Shown: positions 1 to 11,011 of the stretch, piece after piece
Numbering within the stretch: position 1 is the stretch's first letter
Layout of the letters: each line of letters opens with the position of its first letter
Assembly (NCBI GenBank): GCA_947629375.1
Contig: CANRDN010000019.1
Coordinates: forward strand, 1-38,816
Length of the DNA: 38,816 nucleotides
DNA from: an uncultured Bacilli bacterium
GTDB taxonomy: Bacteria; Bacillota_I; Bacilli_A; RF39; UBA660
Direction: 5' to 3'
Position numbers and translations under genes: made by a program
The notes under the pieces: model-generated
Databases searched by the model: none
Told to the model about the DNA's origin: nothing
What the model saw: the letters and a program-made list of their open reading frames with translations, nothing else

Positions 1-1644
<1,644 letters not shown>

Positions 1645-1650
1645 TAAATT

Positions 1651-2004
1651 ATGAATATAAAATATAAAAAAATTGGAGATTATTTATTACCAAATTTGGT
1701 AGTAGATAATCAAAATAATAAACAAATTGGAAAGTATGGTTATTTAAGATTAAACTATATTAAACAAAATAAAAAGGCATTATATCAAACATTATTAATG
1801 AAAAATGAACTAATTAATCATCTTTTTTCAGTCAGTAATGAATGTGAAGAAAGGTTAAAAACTTTAATGGATAATTATATAAAAAATGATAATAGACTAT
1901 CTGAAAAAAATAAAGAAACTAATCAAATTGAATGGATAAAATTGATGAATAATTATAAGCTAATTGCTGAAGAAATTATTTTAAATGAGCTTGTCTATGT
2001 TTAA
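1651..2004 (+). CDS. TnpV-like transposon protein
   Basis: A 117-residue protein that matches my memory of the TnpV family (named from Tn4451) across its length. It has an N-terminal YKKIGDYLLPNL block, IGKYGYLRLNYIK, a central leucine-rich helix and the ending EEIILNELVYV. TnpV proteins are encoded next to large serine recombinases in Clostridia and other gut Bacillota; their biochemical role is not established. The gene starts 6 bases after the recombinase stop, with GAAAGGA in the end of the recombinase gene as ribosome binding site, so the two are probably cotranscribed. The recombinase-TnpV-relaxase order supports a Tn4451-like mobilisable element. Confidence 0.8.
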   Translation: MNIKYKKIGDYLLPNLVVDNQNNKQIGKYGYLRLNYIKQNKKALYQTLLMKNELINHLFSVSNECEERLKTLMDNYIKNDNRLSEKNKETNQIEWIKLMNNYKLIAEEIILNELVYV

Positions 2005-2071
2005 TTTTTCTCATAAGCGAGCAACGTGTCGGTACTCCCACCACATTATTTTGAAAGGCTAAACCTTAACT

Positions 2072-3376
2072 ATGGCAACAACATCAATTTGGAGTATTAA
2101 AAATAATTTAAAGCAATCTATAAACTATATCATCAATCCCGAAAAAACTATCAATGAAGATTATGGAAAAACAGAAAATTATAATTATCTTGAACTTAAT
2201 AAAGAATACAATTATAAGTTAGAAAAAACTCACTATGTAAGTTGTCTAAATTGTGATGAAGATGATCCATATAATGATATGATATTTATAAAAGATATTT
2301 TTGGCAAGAAAGATGGAGTTCTTGCCTATCATGGATATCAATCTTTTAAGGAAGGAGAAGTAACAGCAGATATTGCTCACGAAATTGGAGTCAAGTTTGC
2401 AGAAGAAATGTTTAAAGATTATGAAGTGGTTGTAGCAACTCATCAAAATACAAATCATATTCACAACCATTTCATAATCAACTCTGTTTCATTTAAGAAT
2501 GGAAAGAAATACAATAACAATAGAACAAATCTAGCAAAATTAAGACATATATCAGATTCTTTATGTGCAGAATATGGATTAAATGTTTTAGATGAAGATA
2601 TAGGCTATAAAAGTACCTTTAATCATAAAGTAATTGATAATGATTATTATAAAACTTTAAAAGAAGATTTAGATAATGTAATAAGTTATTCAGTTACTCT
2701 TAGACAAGTAATGGATAGAATGAAATTATTAGGATATAAAACTTATTCTCGTAATAATGTTATAACTATTTATAGGGATAATTGTGATAAAGTACGAATT
2801 GAAAAAGTATTTGGGAATGAATATTCAAAAGATAGAATAAATGAACGACTATATCAATCAAGACAAATTGTATTTAAACCTATATCACATAAATCTATAT
2901 TTGAAGAATATTCTAAAAATAACAAGACTCATAAAGGTATATATGGCTTATATTTATACTATTGTTATTTATTAGGAGTATTTCCAAAGAATCATCCGAA
3001 ACAATATCTTCCTTATTCTATAAGACAAGAAATAAAAAAGTTAGATGAATTTTCTGAACAAGTTAGATTTATGGCTAATAATAAAATTGAAACAATAGAA
3101 GATTTAGAAATCTTTTCTAAAAATAATTATGAAGAATATAGAAACCTTATGGGTAAAAGAGAAAATCTTTGGAAAAGATACCATAGAGCAAAAACTACCG
3201 AAAAACAATCTGAAATACTTTCTGAAATAAATGGTATTCAGCCTAAAATAAAAGAACTTCGTAAATATGATAACTATTGTAAAAATATTAAAAAACAATC
3301 TGAATCCATACAAGATAACATTAATAATTTTGATAAAAATATACAAAAAGAAAAAGACAATTCTAGGTCATTATGA
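2072..3376 (+). CDS. Relaxase / mobilisation nuclease
   Basis: A 434-residue DNA relaxase that would nick the element at its transfer origin and start conjugative transfer using a helper secretion system. The N-terminus (MATTSIWSIKNNLKQSINYI) matches the common start of Tn1549/CTn-type relaxases, with the likely nicking Tyr near residue 19. AYHGYQSFKEGEV follows near residue 85, and the histidine triad lies in HQNTNHIHNH near residue 125 (H-x-N-x-x-H-x-H type). The last third is Lys/Glu-rich and probably helical. The 67 bases before it, after tnpV, could hold oriT, but I cannot identify a nic site. The only ribosome-binding-site-like sequence (GAAAGG) is about 13 bases from the ATG, longer than usual; the conserved N-terminus still supports this start. 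No accessory MobC-type gene is visible, so the element is either a mobilisable type or a remnant. Confidence 0.9.
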   Translation: MATTSIWSIKNNLKQSINYIINPEKTINEDYGKTENYNYLELNKEYNYKLEKTHYVSCLNCDEDDPYNDMIFIKDIFGKKDGVLAYHGYQSFKEGEVTADIAHEIGVKFAEEMFKDYEVVVATHQNTNHIHNHFIINSVSFKNGKKYNNNRTNLAKLRHISDSLCAEYGLNVLDEDIGYKSTFNHKVIDNDYYKTLKEDLDNVISYSVTLRQVMDRMKLLGYKTYSRNNVITIYRDNCDKVRIEKVFGNEYSKDRINERLYQSRQIVFKPISHKSIFEEYSKNNKTHKGIYGLYLYYCYLLGVFPKNHPKQYLPYSIRQEIKKLDEFSEQVRFMANNKIETIEDLEIFSKNNYEEYRNLMGKRENLWKRYHRAKTTEKQSEILSEINGIQPKIKELRKYDNYCKNIKKQSESIQDNINNFDKNIQKEKDNSRSL

Positions 3377-3392
3377 CTTGAAATTGTCTTTT
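3352..3392. terminator. Bidirectional terminator between convergent genes
   Basis: AAAAGACAATT at 3352-3362 pairs with AATTGTCTTTT at 3382-3392, and an inner GTCAT/ATGAC stem lies between them. Both strands have A- or T-rich tails. It overlaps the end of the relaxase gene and abuts the stop of the minus-strand methylase gene, so one hairpin can serve both. Confidence 0.75.
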
Positions 3393-5028
3393 AATTTCTT
3401 TTTCCTCTATTATGTCTTCGTTGCACCATAAATTTCCATATTTTTCTAAATTCCAATACTGTTTCTTTTGGAATTTTTAAATAGTCAATCAAAATTTCTT
3501 TATCAATTATATCTAACAATTCTTCGATATCGTTCTTATTTCTAATTTTTTCATCTACTATTTTTAGAAGCTCGTTTGTTTTATTATCGGAAAGATTATC
3601 AATTTTAGGTAAAAATATATTTGATACTTCCTTTGGTAATACTTCTAAAACTCCACCACCATAACTTCTACCATTTAATTCAACATAAGCAAAAGTAATA
3701 CTATTATAATATGATAACAACACTTTATTTTTATTAACACCCTCATAAAAATTAATTCTGTGCATAGTGTCTGTAGATACTGCATTTATTTTATTCATAA
3801 CAAATTTAGGATAATTATTACTTCTACGAAGAAAAAATGCATCAGGAATCCAAATAGATGGAATAGAGTACCATTTATTTCTGATTTTACATTTATAGCC
3901 TTTATTAGCACCAATTTTTTCTCCATACTTTATATACTTTTGTTGTCTCTTACTTAATTGTATGAAATCAACATTTTCATCAAAATTTATTAGGTATGCT
4001 TTTACTCCTTTATCAACATTAAATTGCCAGTCTTTTTCGTCAAAAAACAAACCATGTGCTTGAGAACTCCTACCAATTAAAGGAATAGCAACACTATTTA
4101 AATCATATTTATCAACAGTTTCCTTATTAACTGAAAAATAATCATTATTACCAGTCGTAATGCCAACATTTATTAGAGCCACATCTTCGAACTTTTGAAA
4201 TTTATTATCGTGTTTAATACTATCAATAAGTGTATTTTGATATTCACTTAAGTAATATTTAGTCCATTTATTTCTTTCATTGATTAAATGATTATACTCT
4301 AATTTTTCTAATGAAAAATCATTTATGAGATCATCTAAATCTTTAAAAGAACAATTTGCAATATTACATTCTTTTATAGTGTTGTTTTTTTCGCCTATGA
4401 ATACAACAACTTCTTGTTCTGCATCATCAAAAACCAAATCATCAAATGAAATAATTGTAATTTTATTTAGCTCTCTTGATAAATAAGCACGCAAATCTTC
4501 TGCATATACTACTTGAAGTAATTCGGCAGGAATGACAAAACCAATTTTTCCATTATCTTTCAATAAATTTACACAAGCAACTAAGAAAAAAACCCAACTG
4601 TTTATCAATTTATTTGGTATCATTTTATTATCTAATAAGACTTTTGATTGTCTCTTTCGTTGCTTTTCAGTCAAATATTGGTATCTTATATATGGAGGAT
4701 TTCCTAAAATTAAATCATATTTTTCTTTTGTAGTTTGATAAAATTTATAAAAATCATCATTGTACAAATTAATGTTTTTATTATTTGCAATCAATTTAAC
4801 ACATTTGTCATATTCTTCTTTTACTATCTCAACAGCATCTACTTTTTTATATTTCTTATCTTTAGATATTTCTAAAATACTGCTTAAAAATACTCCATCA
4901 CCACAACTTGGTTCTAGTATTTCCAAATCCTCATCATATAATAAAGAAGTTATGAAATTAGCTAATTTTTCTGGAGTATAATACCCTCCACGTTCCTTTT
5001 TAAAGGATATATCCTTTTTTAATTTCAT
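3391..5028 (-). CDS. N6-adenine DNA methyltransferase (M.Eco57I-like)
   Basis: A 545-residue adenine-N6 DNA methyltransferase that would protect the host from the restriction enzyme encoded just before it. The SAM-binding motif I (LEPSCGDGVF) is at residues 38-47 and the catalytic NPPY motif IV at 110-113, the order of Eco57I-type gamma-class enzymes. The C-terminal half has the look of a target-recognition domain (IPSIWIPDAFFLRRS, GRSYGGGVLEVLP). The gene begins 4 bases after the stop of the type IIG gene, and its AAAGGAT ribosome binding site lies in that gene's last codons, so the pair forms one operon. From memory, the Eco57I system pairs a roughly 1000-residue enzyme with a separate methylase of about 544 residues, close to the sizes here. 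The recognition sequence cannot be read from the protein. Confidence 0.9.
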   Translation of the reverse strand: MKLKKDISFKKERGGYYTPEKLANFITSLLYDEDLEILEPSCGDGVFLSSILEISKDKKYKKVDAVEIVKEEYDKCVKLIANNKNINLYNDDFYKFYQTTKEKYDLILGNPPYIRYQYLTEKQRKRQSKVLLDNKMIPNKLINSWVFFLVACVNLLKDNGKIGFVIPAELLQVVYAEDLRAYLSRELNKITIISFDDLVFDDAEQEVVVFIGEKNNTIKECNIANCSFKDLDDLINDFSLEKLEYNHLINERNKWTKYYLSEYQNTLIDSIKHDNKFQKFEDVALINVGITTGNNDYFSVNKETVDKYDLNSVAIPLIGRSSQAHGLFFDEKDWQFNVDKGVKAYLINFDENVDFIQLSKRQQKYIKYGEKIGANKGYKCKIRNKWYSIPSIWIPDAFFLRRSNNYPKFVMNKINAVSTDTMHRINFYEGVNKNKVLLSYYNSITFAYVELNGRSYGGGVLEVLPKEVSNIFLPKIDNLSDNKTNELLKIVDEKIRNKNDIEELLDIIDKEILIDYLKIPKETVLEFRKIWKFMVQRRHNRGKRN

Positions 5029-5032
5029 AATT

Positions 5033-7996
5033 TTATCCTTTCATATCAATTAATTTTGTTATATTATTATTAATCTTTCTAATCAAATCTTCTTTTATTC
5101 TATTTGTTAGACTTATACTCTCTGAATTCTTGTTCTTAATTAATTCATCATTTAACTTATTAATTTTTATTACATCAGATACTATTTGATTATATATATT
5201 ATTTTCAATTTCATTTGAAAAATCAATATCAATTATTGGAAGTTTATTTAAAACCTGAGTTCCTCTAGAATAAAATCCTCCTTCAAAGTCGCTACCCATA
5301 CATTCCATAACATTAGTCATTAATGGATGACTTAAATATGCTTGAAGGAAAAATAAATTATATTTACTATTTTCATTAATTTTAATTCCACAATACCCAG
5401 CAGTTCCTCCACTTTGTATAACTAAATTATTATTATCATACATAAACATAGGTTCTTTTGACATTACACCAACAATTAACTTTTCTTGATCATTAAATTC
5501 AGTAAAAGCTTGAGTTCTACCAAATTGATACCAACTATCTTTAGTAGAATTTGGAACATCTCTTCCTTGTTTTTTCCCCGAAACTTGTTTTGGAACTATT
5601 TCATCATAAAAATCATTTACATATTCTTTGAATTTTTCATATTCATCTAATTTGATTAAATTTCCATTTTGATCATAAGGAAATATAATATATTTATCTG
5701 TCAATAATGGATCATAAGTCTTTACATTCTTTTCATTTTTTGTTGTCGGTTGAAAATATCTTTTTACAATTCCTCTTTCGACTTTATATATTTTATTTTC
5801 TTTTTCAAATTCAAGATAATCATCATCTATTGATTTTACTTCTTTGCCTTTTATTACATATAAATTATTTAAACTAGTTTGTACTCCATTAAATGGTGTA
5901 GCAACTTGTGAAAGAAATAATGAATTTGCAAATAACTTTTTTAAACTCGCCATTTTTTCTAAATCGGTTGAAAGAATCCAAATATCAGAATTTATTTCGT
6001 TACTATTTATTTTAACATTATTATCATTTATATTATTTAATTTCCACGCTTCATAATTTTGAATATAGTTATATTCAAAATTATTTGCTTTATTTTTATT
6101 AATTAATATTATACATGTATATGTTGTTTTATCTTCAAATATTTGTTGATAATTAAAATCTATTAATAATTCTAAATATTTATTTTTAGTAATTAATTCT
6201 CTAAGATTTTTACCTGCACCAATTTTCATAAATTTATTCGGTATAATATAACATAATTTACCATTTTTATTTAATAGATTAATCGCTCTCTCAATAAACA
6301 GAAAATATTTATCAAATTGCTTATAAGCTGTATAGTATTGTTTTTTATAAATTTCAACTTCCTCTTTGGATAATAAATTAATCATATCTTCTGTTTTAAC
6401 GTATGGTGGGTTACCAATTATCAAATCAAATTTAGAATCGTTATTTATGTATTTCCATGAAAAAGGTTTTAATTCCATATAATTATCAGTTTCTTCTGAA
6501 ATCATATCAAAATCAACTAACGAATTTCCATTGATAATGTTTAAATCCAAGGATGGTAATATTGGATCAACCTCTATAACAGATTCTTTGTTTTCATTTT
6601 CAAGCACTTTTAACAAAAGACTAAATTTAGCTACTTCAACAGCTTGATAATCTATGTCATTACCATATATACATGAAAGTAAAATATTCTTTTTTTCAAT
6701 ATATTTTAATTTATAAGAATTCGTATAAGTTTCTTCAATATAATCAAAACATTTATTTTCTTCATACCAACTTTCACAATAATTTATTAAATGCTCCAAC
6801 AAACATGTAAGAAAAATTCCTGAACCACAAGCAATATCTGCAAATTTCATTTGCTTAATTTCATCTGGTGTTTTATTTTTAATAACCTTATCAAGAGATT
6901 TTTCAGTCATATATTTTACAATATCATAAGGTGTTGTTACTATTGAACGATTCAAATTGTCCTTTTTTGTCTGTAGTTTAATAGAACCATTTTCTTCAAC
7001 CAGAGTTTCTGATAAAAATAATTCATATATTTCTCCAAGAATATCAGAACTTATAACAGTAAAATCATACGGACTTATCGGATAATATAAAGAATTTATC
7101 ATATTTTTTAAAACACTATTACTAAATATTTTTAATATTTCTTTTTCTTTGAAAATACCTGAATTATATCTTTTATCGGCCATATTAAATAACTTGCTTA
7201 ATTCGCTTTGAAGAGTATTTTCATCAAGGATAGATTTTTGCAAAGTTTTGTACAAAGGTAAATCTCTATCTTCACAAATTCTTAGGAAAATAACCTGATT
7301 AATTAAAGTCTGTATTTCCAAATTAATGTTTTTAAGATTTTTTTCTTTTTTATATAAGTAAGTTCCTAATTCTAATCTCCATTCATTTATTTGATTTAAA
7401 AATACATCATCTACATCTAATCCTAAACTGGTATTACTTTCGAATTTTTTATCAAATGTACCATCATAAACAGTTTCTCGTGATATTAATGAATATATTT
7501 CATCGTATTTATTCAAATAATCTGTATAATGATATCGACCAATTAAGTTGCTATTAGTATTATCATCATATTTAGGCATTAAAGTTGAATCGTAAATTAC
7601 TAAATCTTCAAAATTGGTTAATAACACAATTTTATGTTTTGCAGACCATCCATATCTTCTTGCTTGAAAACAGCAAGATTTTTCCACAAGTATATTTACA
7701 TTTGGTTTTTTTGCTTCAACAAAAAATACTGATTTTCCATTTAATGTCATCGTATAATCAGGTTTCCCCAAATCTTGTTCGTACGATTCAACCAAGACTT
7801 CCTTATATTGTGGCTTTTTTCCAGAATTATTCTGTACATCCCAACCAAAATACTCAAGTAATTTATCAATAAATTCTAATCTACATTCACTTTCATTAAA
7901 ATTTGAACTAATATAATGATCATGATTCTCAGAATATCTATCTATAAGAGATTTTAATTCTTCTTTTGCTTCTTCTTTACAAAATTGTATGCTCAT
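5033..7996 (-). CDS. Type IIG restriction-modification enzyme (Eco57I-like)
   Basis: A single-chain restriction enzyme with an adenine methylase. The N-terminus is a PD-(D/E)xK nuclease: ECRLEF near residue 40, PDYTM near 79 and VEAK at about 93-96. A helical connector follows, then methylase motif I DIACGSG near 387 and NPPY near 528. The last third is a TaqI/Eco57I-type specificity region (GVQTSLNNLY, GRTQAF, GGFYSRGTQVLNKLP). At about 987 residues it is as long as Eco57I. I place the start at the ATG at 7996 because GGAGG (minus strand) lies 5 bases upstream; an in-frame ATG 12 bases further out (8008) overlaps that ribosome binding site. It is transcribed with the downstream methylase gene and divergently from the HerA system. 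No control (C) protein gene is seen nearby; palindromes around its promoter suggest regulation. Confidence 0.9.
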   Translation of the reverse strand: MSIQFCKEEAKEELKSLIDRYSENHDHYISSNFNESECRLEFIDKLLEYFGWDVQNNSGKKPQYKEVLVESYEQDLGKPDYTMTLNGKSVFFVEAKKPNVNILVEKSCCFQARRYGWSAKHKIVLLTNFEDLVIYDSTLMPKYDDNTNSNLIGRYHYTDYLNKYDEIYSLISRETVYDGTFDKKFESNTSLGLDVDDVFLNQINEWRLELGTYLYKKEKNLKNINLEIQTLINQVIFLRICEDRDLPLYKTLQKSILDENTLQSELSKLFNMADKRYNSGIFKEKEILKIFSNSVLKNMINSLYYPISPYDFTVISSDILGEIYELFLSETLVEENGSIKLQTKKDNLNRSIVTTPYDIVKYMTEKSLDKVIKNKTPDEIKQMKFADIACGSGIFLTCLLEHLINYCESWYEENKCFDYIEETYTNSYKLKYIEKKNILLSCIYGNDIDYQAVEVAKFSLLLKVLENENKESVIEVDPILPSLDLNIINGNSLVDFDMISEETDNYMELKPFSWKYINNDSKFDLIIGNPPYVKTEDMINLLSKEEVEIYKKQYYTAYKQFDKYFLFIERAINLLNKNGKLCYIIPNKFMKIGAGKNLRELITKNKYLELLIDFNYQQIFEDKTTYTCIILINKNKANNFEYNYIQNYEAWKLNNINDNNVKINSNEINSDIWILSTDLEKMASLKKLFANSLFLSQVATPFNGVQTSLNNLYVIKGKEVKSIDDDYLEFEKENKIYKVERGIVKRYFQPTTKNEKNVKTYDPLLTDKYIIFPYDQNGNLIKLDEYEKFKEYVNDFYDEIVPKQVSGKKQGRDVPNSTKDSWYQFGRTQAFTEFNDQEKLIVGVMSKEPMFMYDNNNLVIQSGGTAGYCGIKINENSKYNLFFLQAYLSHPLMTNVMECMGSDFEGGFYSRGTQVLNKLPIIDIDFSNEIENNIYNQIVSDVIKINKLNDELIKNKNSESISLTNRIKEDLIRKINNNITKLIDMKG

Positions 7997-8014
7997 TTTT
8001 ACCTCCATTTACAC

Positions 8015-8062
8015 ATACTGCAGTATTTACTAAATTCATTATAACATATAATACTGCAGTAT
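8015..8062. promoter_or_regulatory. Pair of 12-bp palindromes, candidate operators
   Basis: ATACTGCAGTAT, a perfect palindrome, occurs at 8015-8026 and again at 8051-8062. With their flanking bases the two copies are 14-bp reverse complements of each other. They lie 36 bp apart, on either side of the -10 box of the restriction operon: one in the -35/spacer region, the other just past the expected transcript start. This is the usual layout for operators bound by a dimeric repressor. The regulator is not identified in the window. Confidence 0.55.
8038..8046 (-). promoter_or_regulatory. Extended -10 promoter of the restriction operon
   Basis: On the minus strand TGTTATAAT (TGnTATAAT) gives an extended -10 box with TATAAT at 8038-8043. 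The transcript should begin near 8031, about 35 bases before the ATG at 7996. There is no good -35 hexamer; one palindrome covers that place. Confidence 0.6.
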
Positions 8063-8124
8063 GAATATCTTTTTTGTGTTTTCATCATTTTTTTACATAA
8101 TATCAATAACTTGATAGCTTTGTG

Positions 8125-8133
8125 TGCTATAAT
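8125..8133 (+). promoter_or_regulatory. Extended -10 promoter of the HerA-nuclease operon
   Basis: TGCTATAAT is an extended -10 box (TATAAT at 8128-8133). TTGATA at 8111-8116 is only 11 bases upstream, too close to be a normal -35. An AGGAG ribosome binding site at 8150-8154 and the ATG at 8166 follow. Confidence 0.55.
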
Positions 8134-8165
8134 ATTTTTAGTAAGAAACAGGAGAATTTAATATT

Positions 8166-9353
8166 ATGAAAAAAAGGCAAGCAAATAATACTATAAAAGG
8201 TTATTTTTATCAGTTTAATAAAACAATTTATGAAATTTTATCTCAAAATAATAAAACAGCAAAAATAGTTGTTGAAGGTATTGAGGATATTGATATAAAA
8301 ACAGATAATACATGTAGTACTATTCAATGCAAGTATTATTCGAAACAAACATATAATCACTCAGTTATAAAAGAAGCAATAATTTATATGTTCAGACACT
8401 TTTCAAATAACAAATCTAGTAATTTAAGATATAAAATATATGCTAATTTTAAAGACGGACAATCAAAATTACCAAGTTCTATGCAATTAAAATTTTTTAA
8501 AGATAACTTCTTAACTTACAAAGAAAAAGGAATAATTCACAAAGTATATGAAGAACTTAACTTAAACGATAATGAAGTAAAAGAATTTATGAAAAAAATC
8601 GATATAGATATAAATGCTGTTGATTACGATACTCTCGAAAGCGATGTTATGGAATTATTAAAAAAAGAACTGAATAGTTCCAACGAATTAATAGATTTAT
8701 ATTTTCTTAAAGCAGGAAGCATTATAAAAAGTATTGCTATACAAGAAACAGAAGATGAGAGAACTATAACCAAAAAACAGTTTATTGATAAACTGATGGA
8801 TGTTAATATTATATTAGACAAATGGTATATATCAAAAATTAGTAAAGAAAAATATTGTGGTTTAATAAGAAAAAAGTATTTTTCAACTCATAATATATCA
8901 CCTTACGAAAGGTTTTTTATTATTGAATGCCCTGAAAATACCAAAATATCAACATTAAAGCAAATAACAAATGTAATTTCTAATAAATGGTCAAAATTGT
9001 CTAAAAGAACTCCACAGCCTTTTTGTCCATATATTATTTTCTCTAATTTAAATGAAGATGAATTATTACTGCTAAAACAAAGTTTATATAATGATAATTT
9101 TAAATTTATTGATGGTTATGATTTTAAAGGTTCTGAATTTTCTGTAGAAAGTATAATTCAAGAAGCTAATTATAAAAATAAGATTCAAATTAAAATATTT
9201 GATATAGAAGATATTGATAATGTATTAAAGAAAATAAGTAAAACAAAAGAAATCTATCAATTTTATATAAACAAAAAGATTTATGACAACAAGAATGAAA
9301 ATCATGTTGACATTAAAATAGATGACTTAGATGACATTTTAAATATGATTTGA
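8166..9353 (+). CDS. DUF4297/Cap4-like nuclease of a HerA defence system
   Basis: A 395-residue protein whose N-terminus looks like the DUF4297/Cap4 dsDNA endonuclease fold of the PD-(D/E)xK superfamily. It has GYFYQ at residues 12-16, an acidic patch VEGIEDID at 36-43 and the Q-x-K motif in IQCK at 53-56. The remaining 300 residues are unrecognised and may be an assembly or sensing region. The next gene, 14 bases downstream, encodes a HerA-type ATPase. DUF4297-HerA pairs are known antiphage systems in which nuclease and hexameric ATPase form one complex, so DNA degradation on phage infection is the likely role. The Q-x-K motif and the HerA partner make the call fairly firm; the exact DUF assignment rests on motif recall. 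Confidence 0.75.
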   Translation: MKKRQANNTIKGYFYQFNKTIYEILSQNNKTAKIVVEGIEDIDIKTDNTCSTIQCKYYSKQTYNHSVIKEAIIYMFRHFSNNKSSNLRYKIYANFKDGQSKLPSSMQLKFFKDNFLTYKEKGIIHKVYEELNLNDNEVKEFMKKIDIDINAVDYDTLESDVMELLKKELNSSNELIDLYFLKAGSIIKSIAIQETEDERTITKKQFIDKLMDVNIILDKWYISKISKEKYCGLIRKKYFSTHNISPYERFFIIECPENTKISTLKQITNVISNKWSKLSKRTPQPFCPYIIFSNLNEDELLLLKQSLYNDNFKFIDGYDFKGSEFSVESIIQEANYKNKIQIKIFDIEDIDNVLKKISKTKEIYQFYINKKIYDNKNENHVDIKIDDLDDILNMI

Positions 9354-9367
9354 GGAGGATAAATTAT

Positions 9368-11011
9368 ATGGAAGAAAATAAAATAATTGCTGAAGTTATT
9401 TCAGTATTACCAAATAAGATTAAAATATCTGTAGATGATATAAATGATTTTAAAATTGCAGAAGAAAAATTGAAAATTGGTTCATATATTGAAGTTAGTG
9501 ACAACGATAATTGCAAATTAATGGCAATTATAGAAAACTTTTCTATAGAACTAAAAGGAAATGAATCTAGTGAAAGAAGATACATTTTAGAAGCAAGTCC
9601 ACTAGGAATAATAAGTAATGGAAGTTTTGAGCGAGGTGGCGATAACATTTCTATTCCACCAAAAGATGTAAAACCAGCTAAAAAAGAAGATATAATAAAA
9701 ATCTTTTCCTCCTCTACAAAAAGTGATGACAAAAAATTTATTTTTTCAACTCTTTCTTCTGATCGTTCAATTCCTGTACCAGTAGATGGAAATAAGTTTT
9801 TTAACAGACACATTGCAATCGTAGGATCAACAGGTTCTGGTAAATCTAATTCTGTTGCTAAAATATTGCAAAATGCTATATCATCCAAAAATAGTAATTA
9901 CTCTGGATTAAATAATTCACATATAATTATATTTGATATTCACTCAGAATATAAGTCTGCATTTCCTAAAGCTAATTATATTGATATAGATAATTTAATT
10001 TTGCCATACTGGTTGCTAAACAGTGATGAATTACAAGAATTATTTATTGATACAGAAGCAAATGATCATAATCAAAGAAATGTATTTAAAGAAGCAGTAG
10101 TTAATAGTAAGAAATCACATTTTGATGGAGACGAAATTCAGAAAAATAAAATTCATTTTGATTCACCATTATTTTTTGAAATCAATGAAATTTTAAACGA
10201 TGTAAAAGAAAAAAATGAGGAAATGGTGCCAGGTGCTAGAGACATGAAAGCAGGTCCATTAAACGGTAAATTAACAAACTTTGTTAGTAGATTAGAAAAT
10301 AAAATTAATGATAAAAGATTAGAATTTTTATTAGGAGAAAAATCCAAAAACATAACTTTTAACGAAACATTAAAAAATTTGATTGGATATAACAATGACA
10401 ATTCTAATATTACAATAATCGATTTAAGTGGAGTTCCTTTTGATGTATTGAATATCACAGTTTCGCTTATTTCAAGAATATTATTTGAATATGGATATTA
10501 TTATAAAAAAATACGATTTTCTCAAAACCCTACTGAAAACATAAATAATGATGTTCCATTACTACTTGTTTATGAGGAAGCTCACAAATATGCACCAAAT
10601 AATGATTTGTCAAAATATAAAGCTTCAAAACAATCAATAGAAAGAATTGCTAAAGAAGGACGTAAGTATGGTATAACACTACTACTAGCAAGTCAAAGGC
10701 CTTCTGAAATTTCTGAAACAATTTTTTCACAATGTAATAATTTTATTGCAATGAGATTAACTAATCCAAATGATCAAAATTATGTAAAACGATTATTACC
10801 AGATACATTTGGTGAACTTATAAATAAAATGCCTTCTCTTAAGGTGGGAGAAGCATTACTTATTGGCGATGCTACCATTATTCCATCGATTGTACAAATT
10901 GATGAATGTGAAGAAAAGCCGTCATCAAATGATATACCATATTTTGACTTATGGAAAGAAGAATGGAAAAAACTAGACATAGAAAAAATTTTAACTGAAT
11001 GGGTAAAATAA
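9368..11011 (+). CDS. HerA-like ATPase/translocase of a defence system
   Basis: A HerA/DUF87-type ring ATPase that would partner the upstream nuclease. An N-terminal beta-barrel (HAS-like) region of about 140 residues is followed by Walker A GSTGSGKS at 153-160, IFDIHSEY (about 185-195), Walker B with catalytic Glu in LLLVYEEAHKYAP near residue 401, and the sensor-like SQRPSEISETIFSQC and RLTNPNDQNYV segments. The start is the ATG at 9368: GGAGG at 9354-9358 is 9 bases upstream. An in-frame ATG at 9350 lies before that site and inside the previous gene. The gene follows the nuclease gene within one operon. A different effector (for example Sir2) is used in other HerA systems; here the effector is the DUF4297-like nuclease. 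Confidence 0.88.
   Translation: MEENKIIAEVISVLPNKIKISVDDINDFKIAEEKLKIGSYIEVSDNDNCKLMAIIENFSIELKGNESSERRYILEASPLGIISNGSFERGGDNISIPPKDVKPAKKEDIIKIFSSSTKSDDKKFIFSTLSSDRSIPVPVDGNKFFNRHIAIVGSTGSGKSNSVAKILQNAISSKNSNYSGLNNSHIIIFDIHSEYKSAFPKANYIDIDNLILPYWLLNSDELQELFIDTEANDHNQRNVFKEAVVNSKKSHFDGDEIQKNKIHFDSPLFFEINEILNDVKEKNEEMVPGARDMKAGPLNGKLTNFVSRLENKINDKRLEFLLGEKSKNITFNETLKNLIGYNNDNSNITIIDLSGVPFDVLNITVSLISRILFEYGYYYKKIRFSQNPTENINNDVPLLLVYEEAHKYAPNNDLSKYKASKQSIERIAKEGRKYGITLLLASQRPSEISETIFSQCNNFIAMRLTNPNDQNYVKRLLPDTFGELINKMPSLKVGEALLIGDATIIPSIVQIDECEEKPSSNDIPYFDLWKEEWKKLDIEKILTEWVK

Noticed and set aside
8015-8062. Palindromes as recognition sites of the type IIG enzyme
   Set aside because: Type IIG enzymes of the Eco57I kind recognise asymmetric sites, so a 12-bp palindrome fits a regulator better.
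9364-9888. Long minus-strand reading frame opposite the HerA gene (174 residues)
   Set aside because: It lies wholly inside the HerA gene, has no ribosome binding site or recognisable motif, and its composition is that of an antisense shadow.
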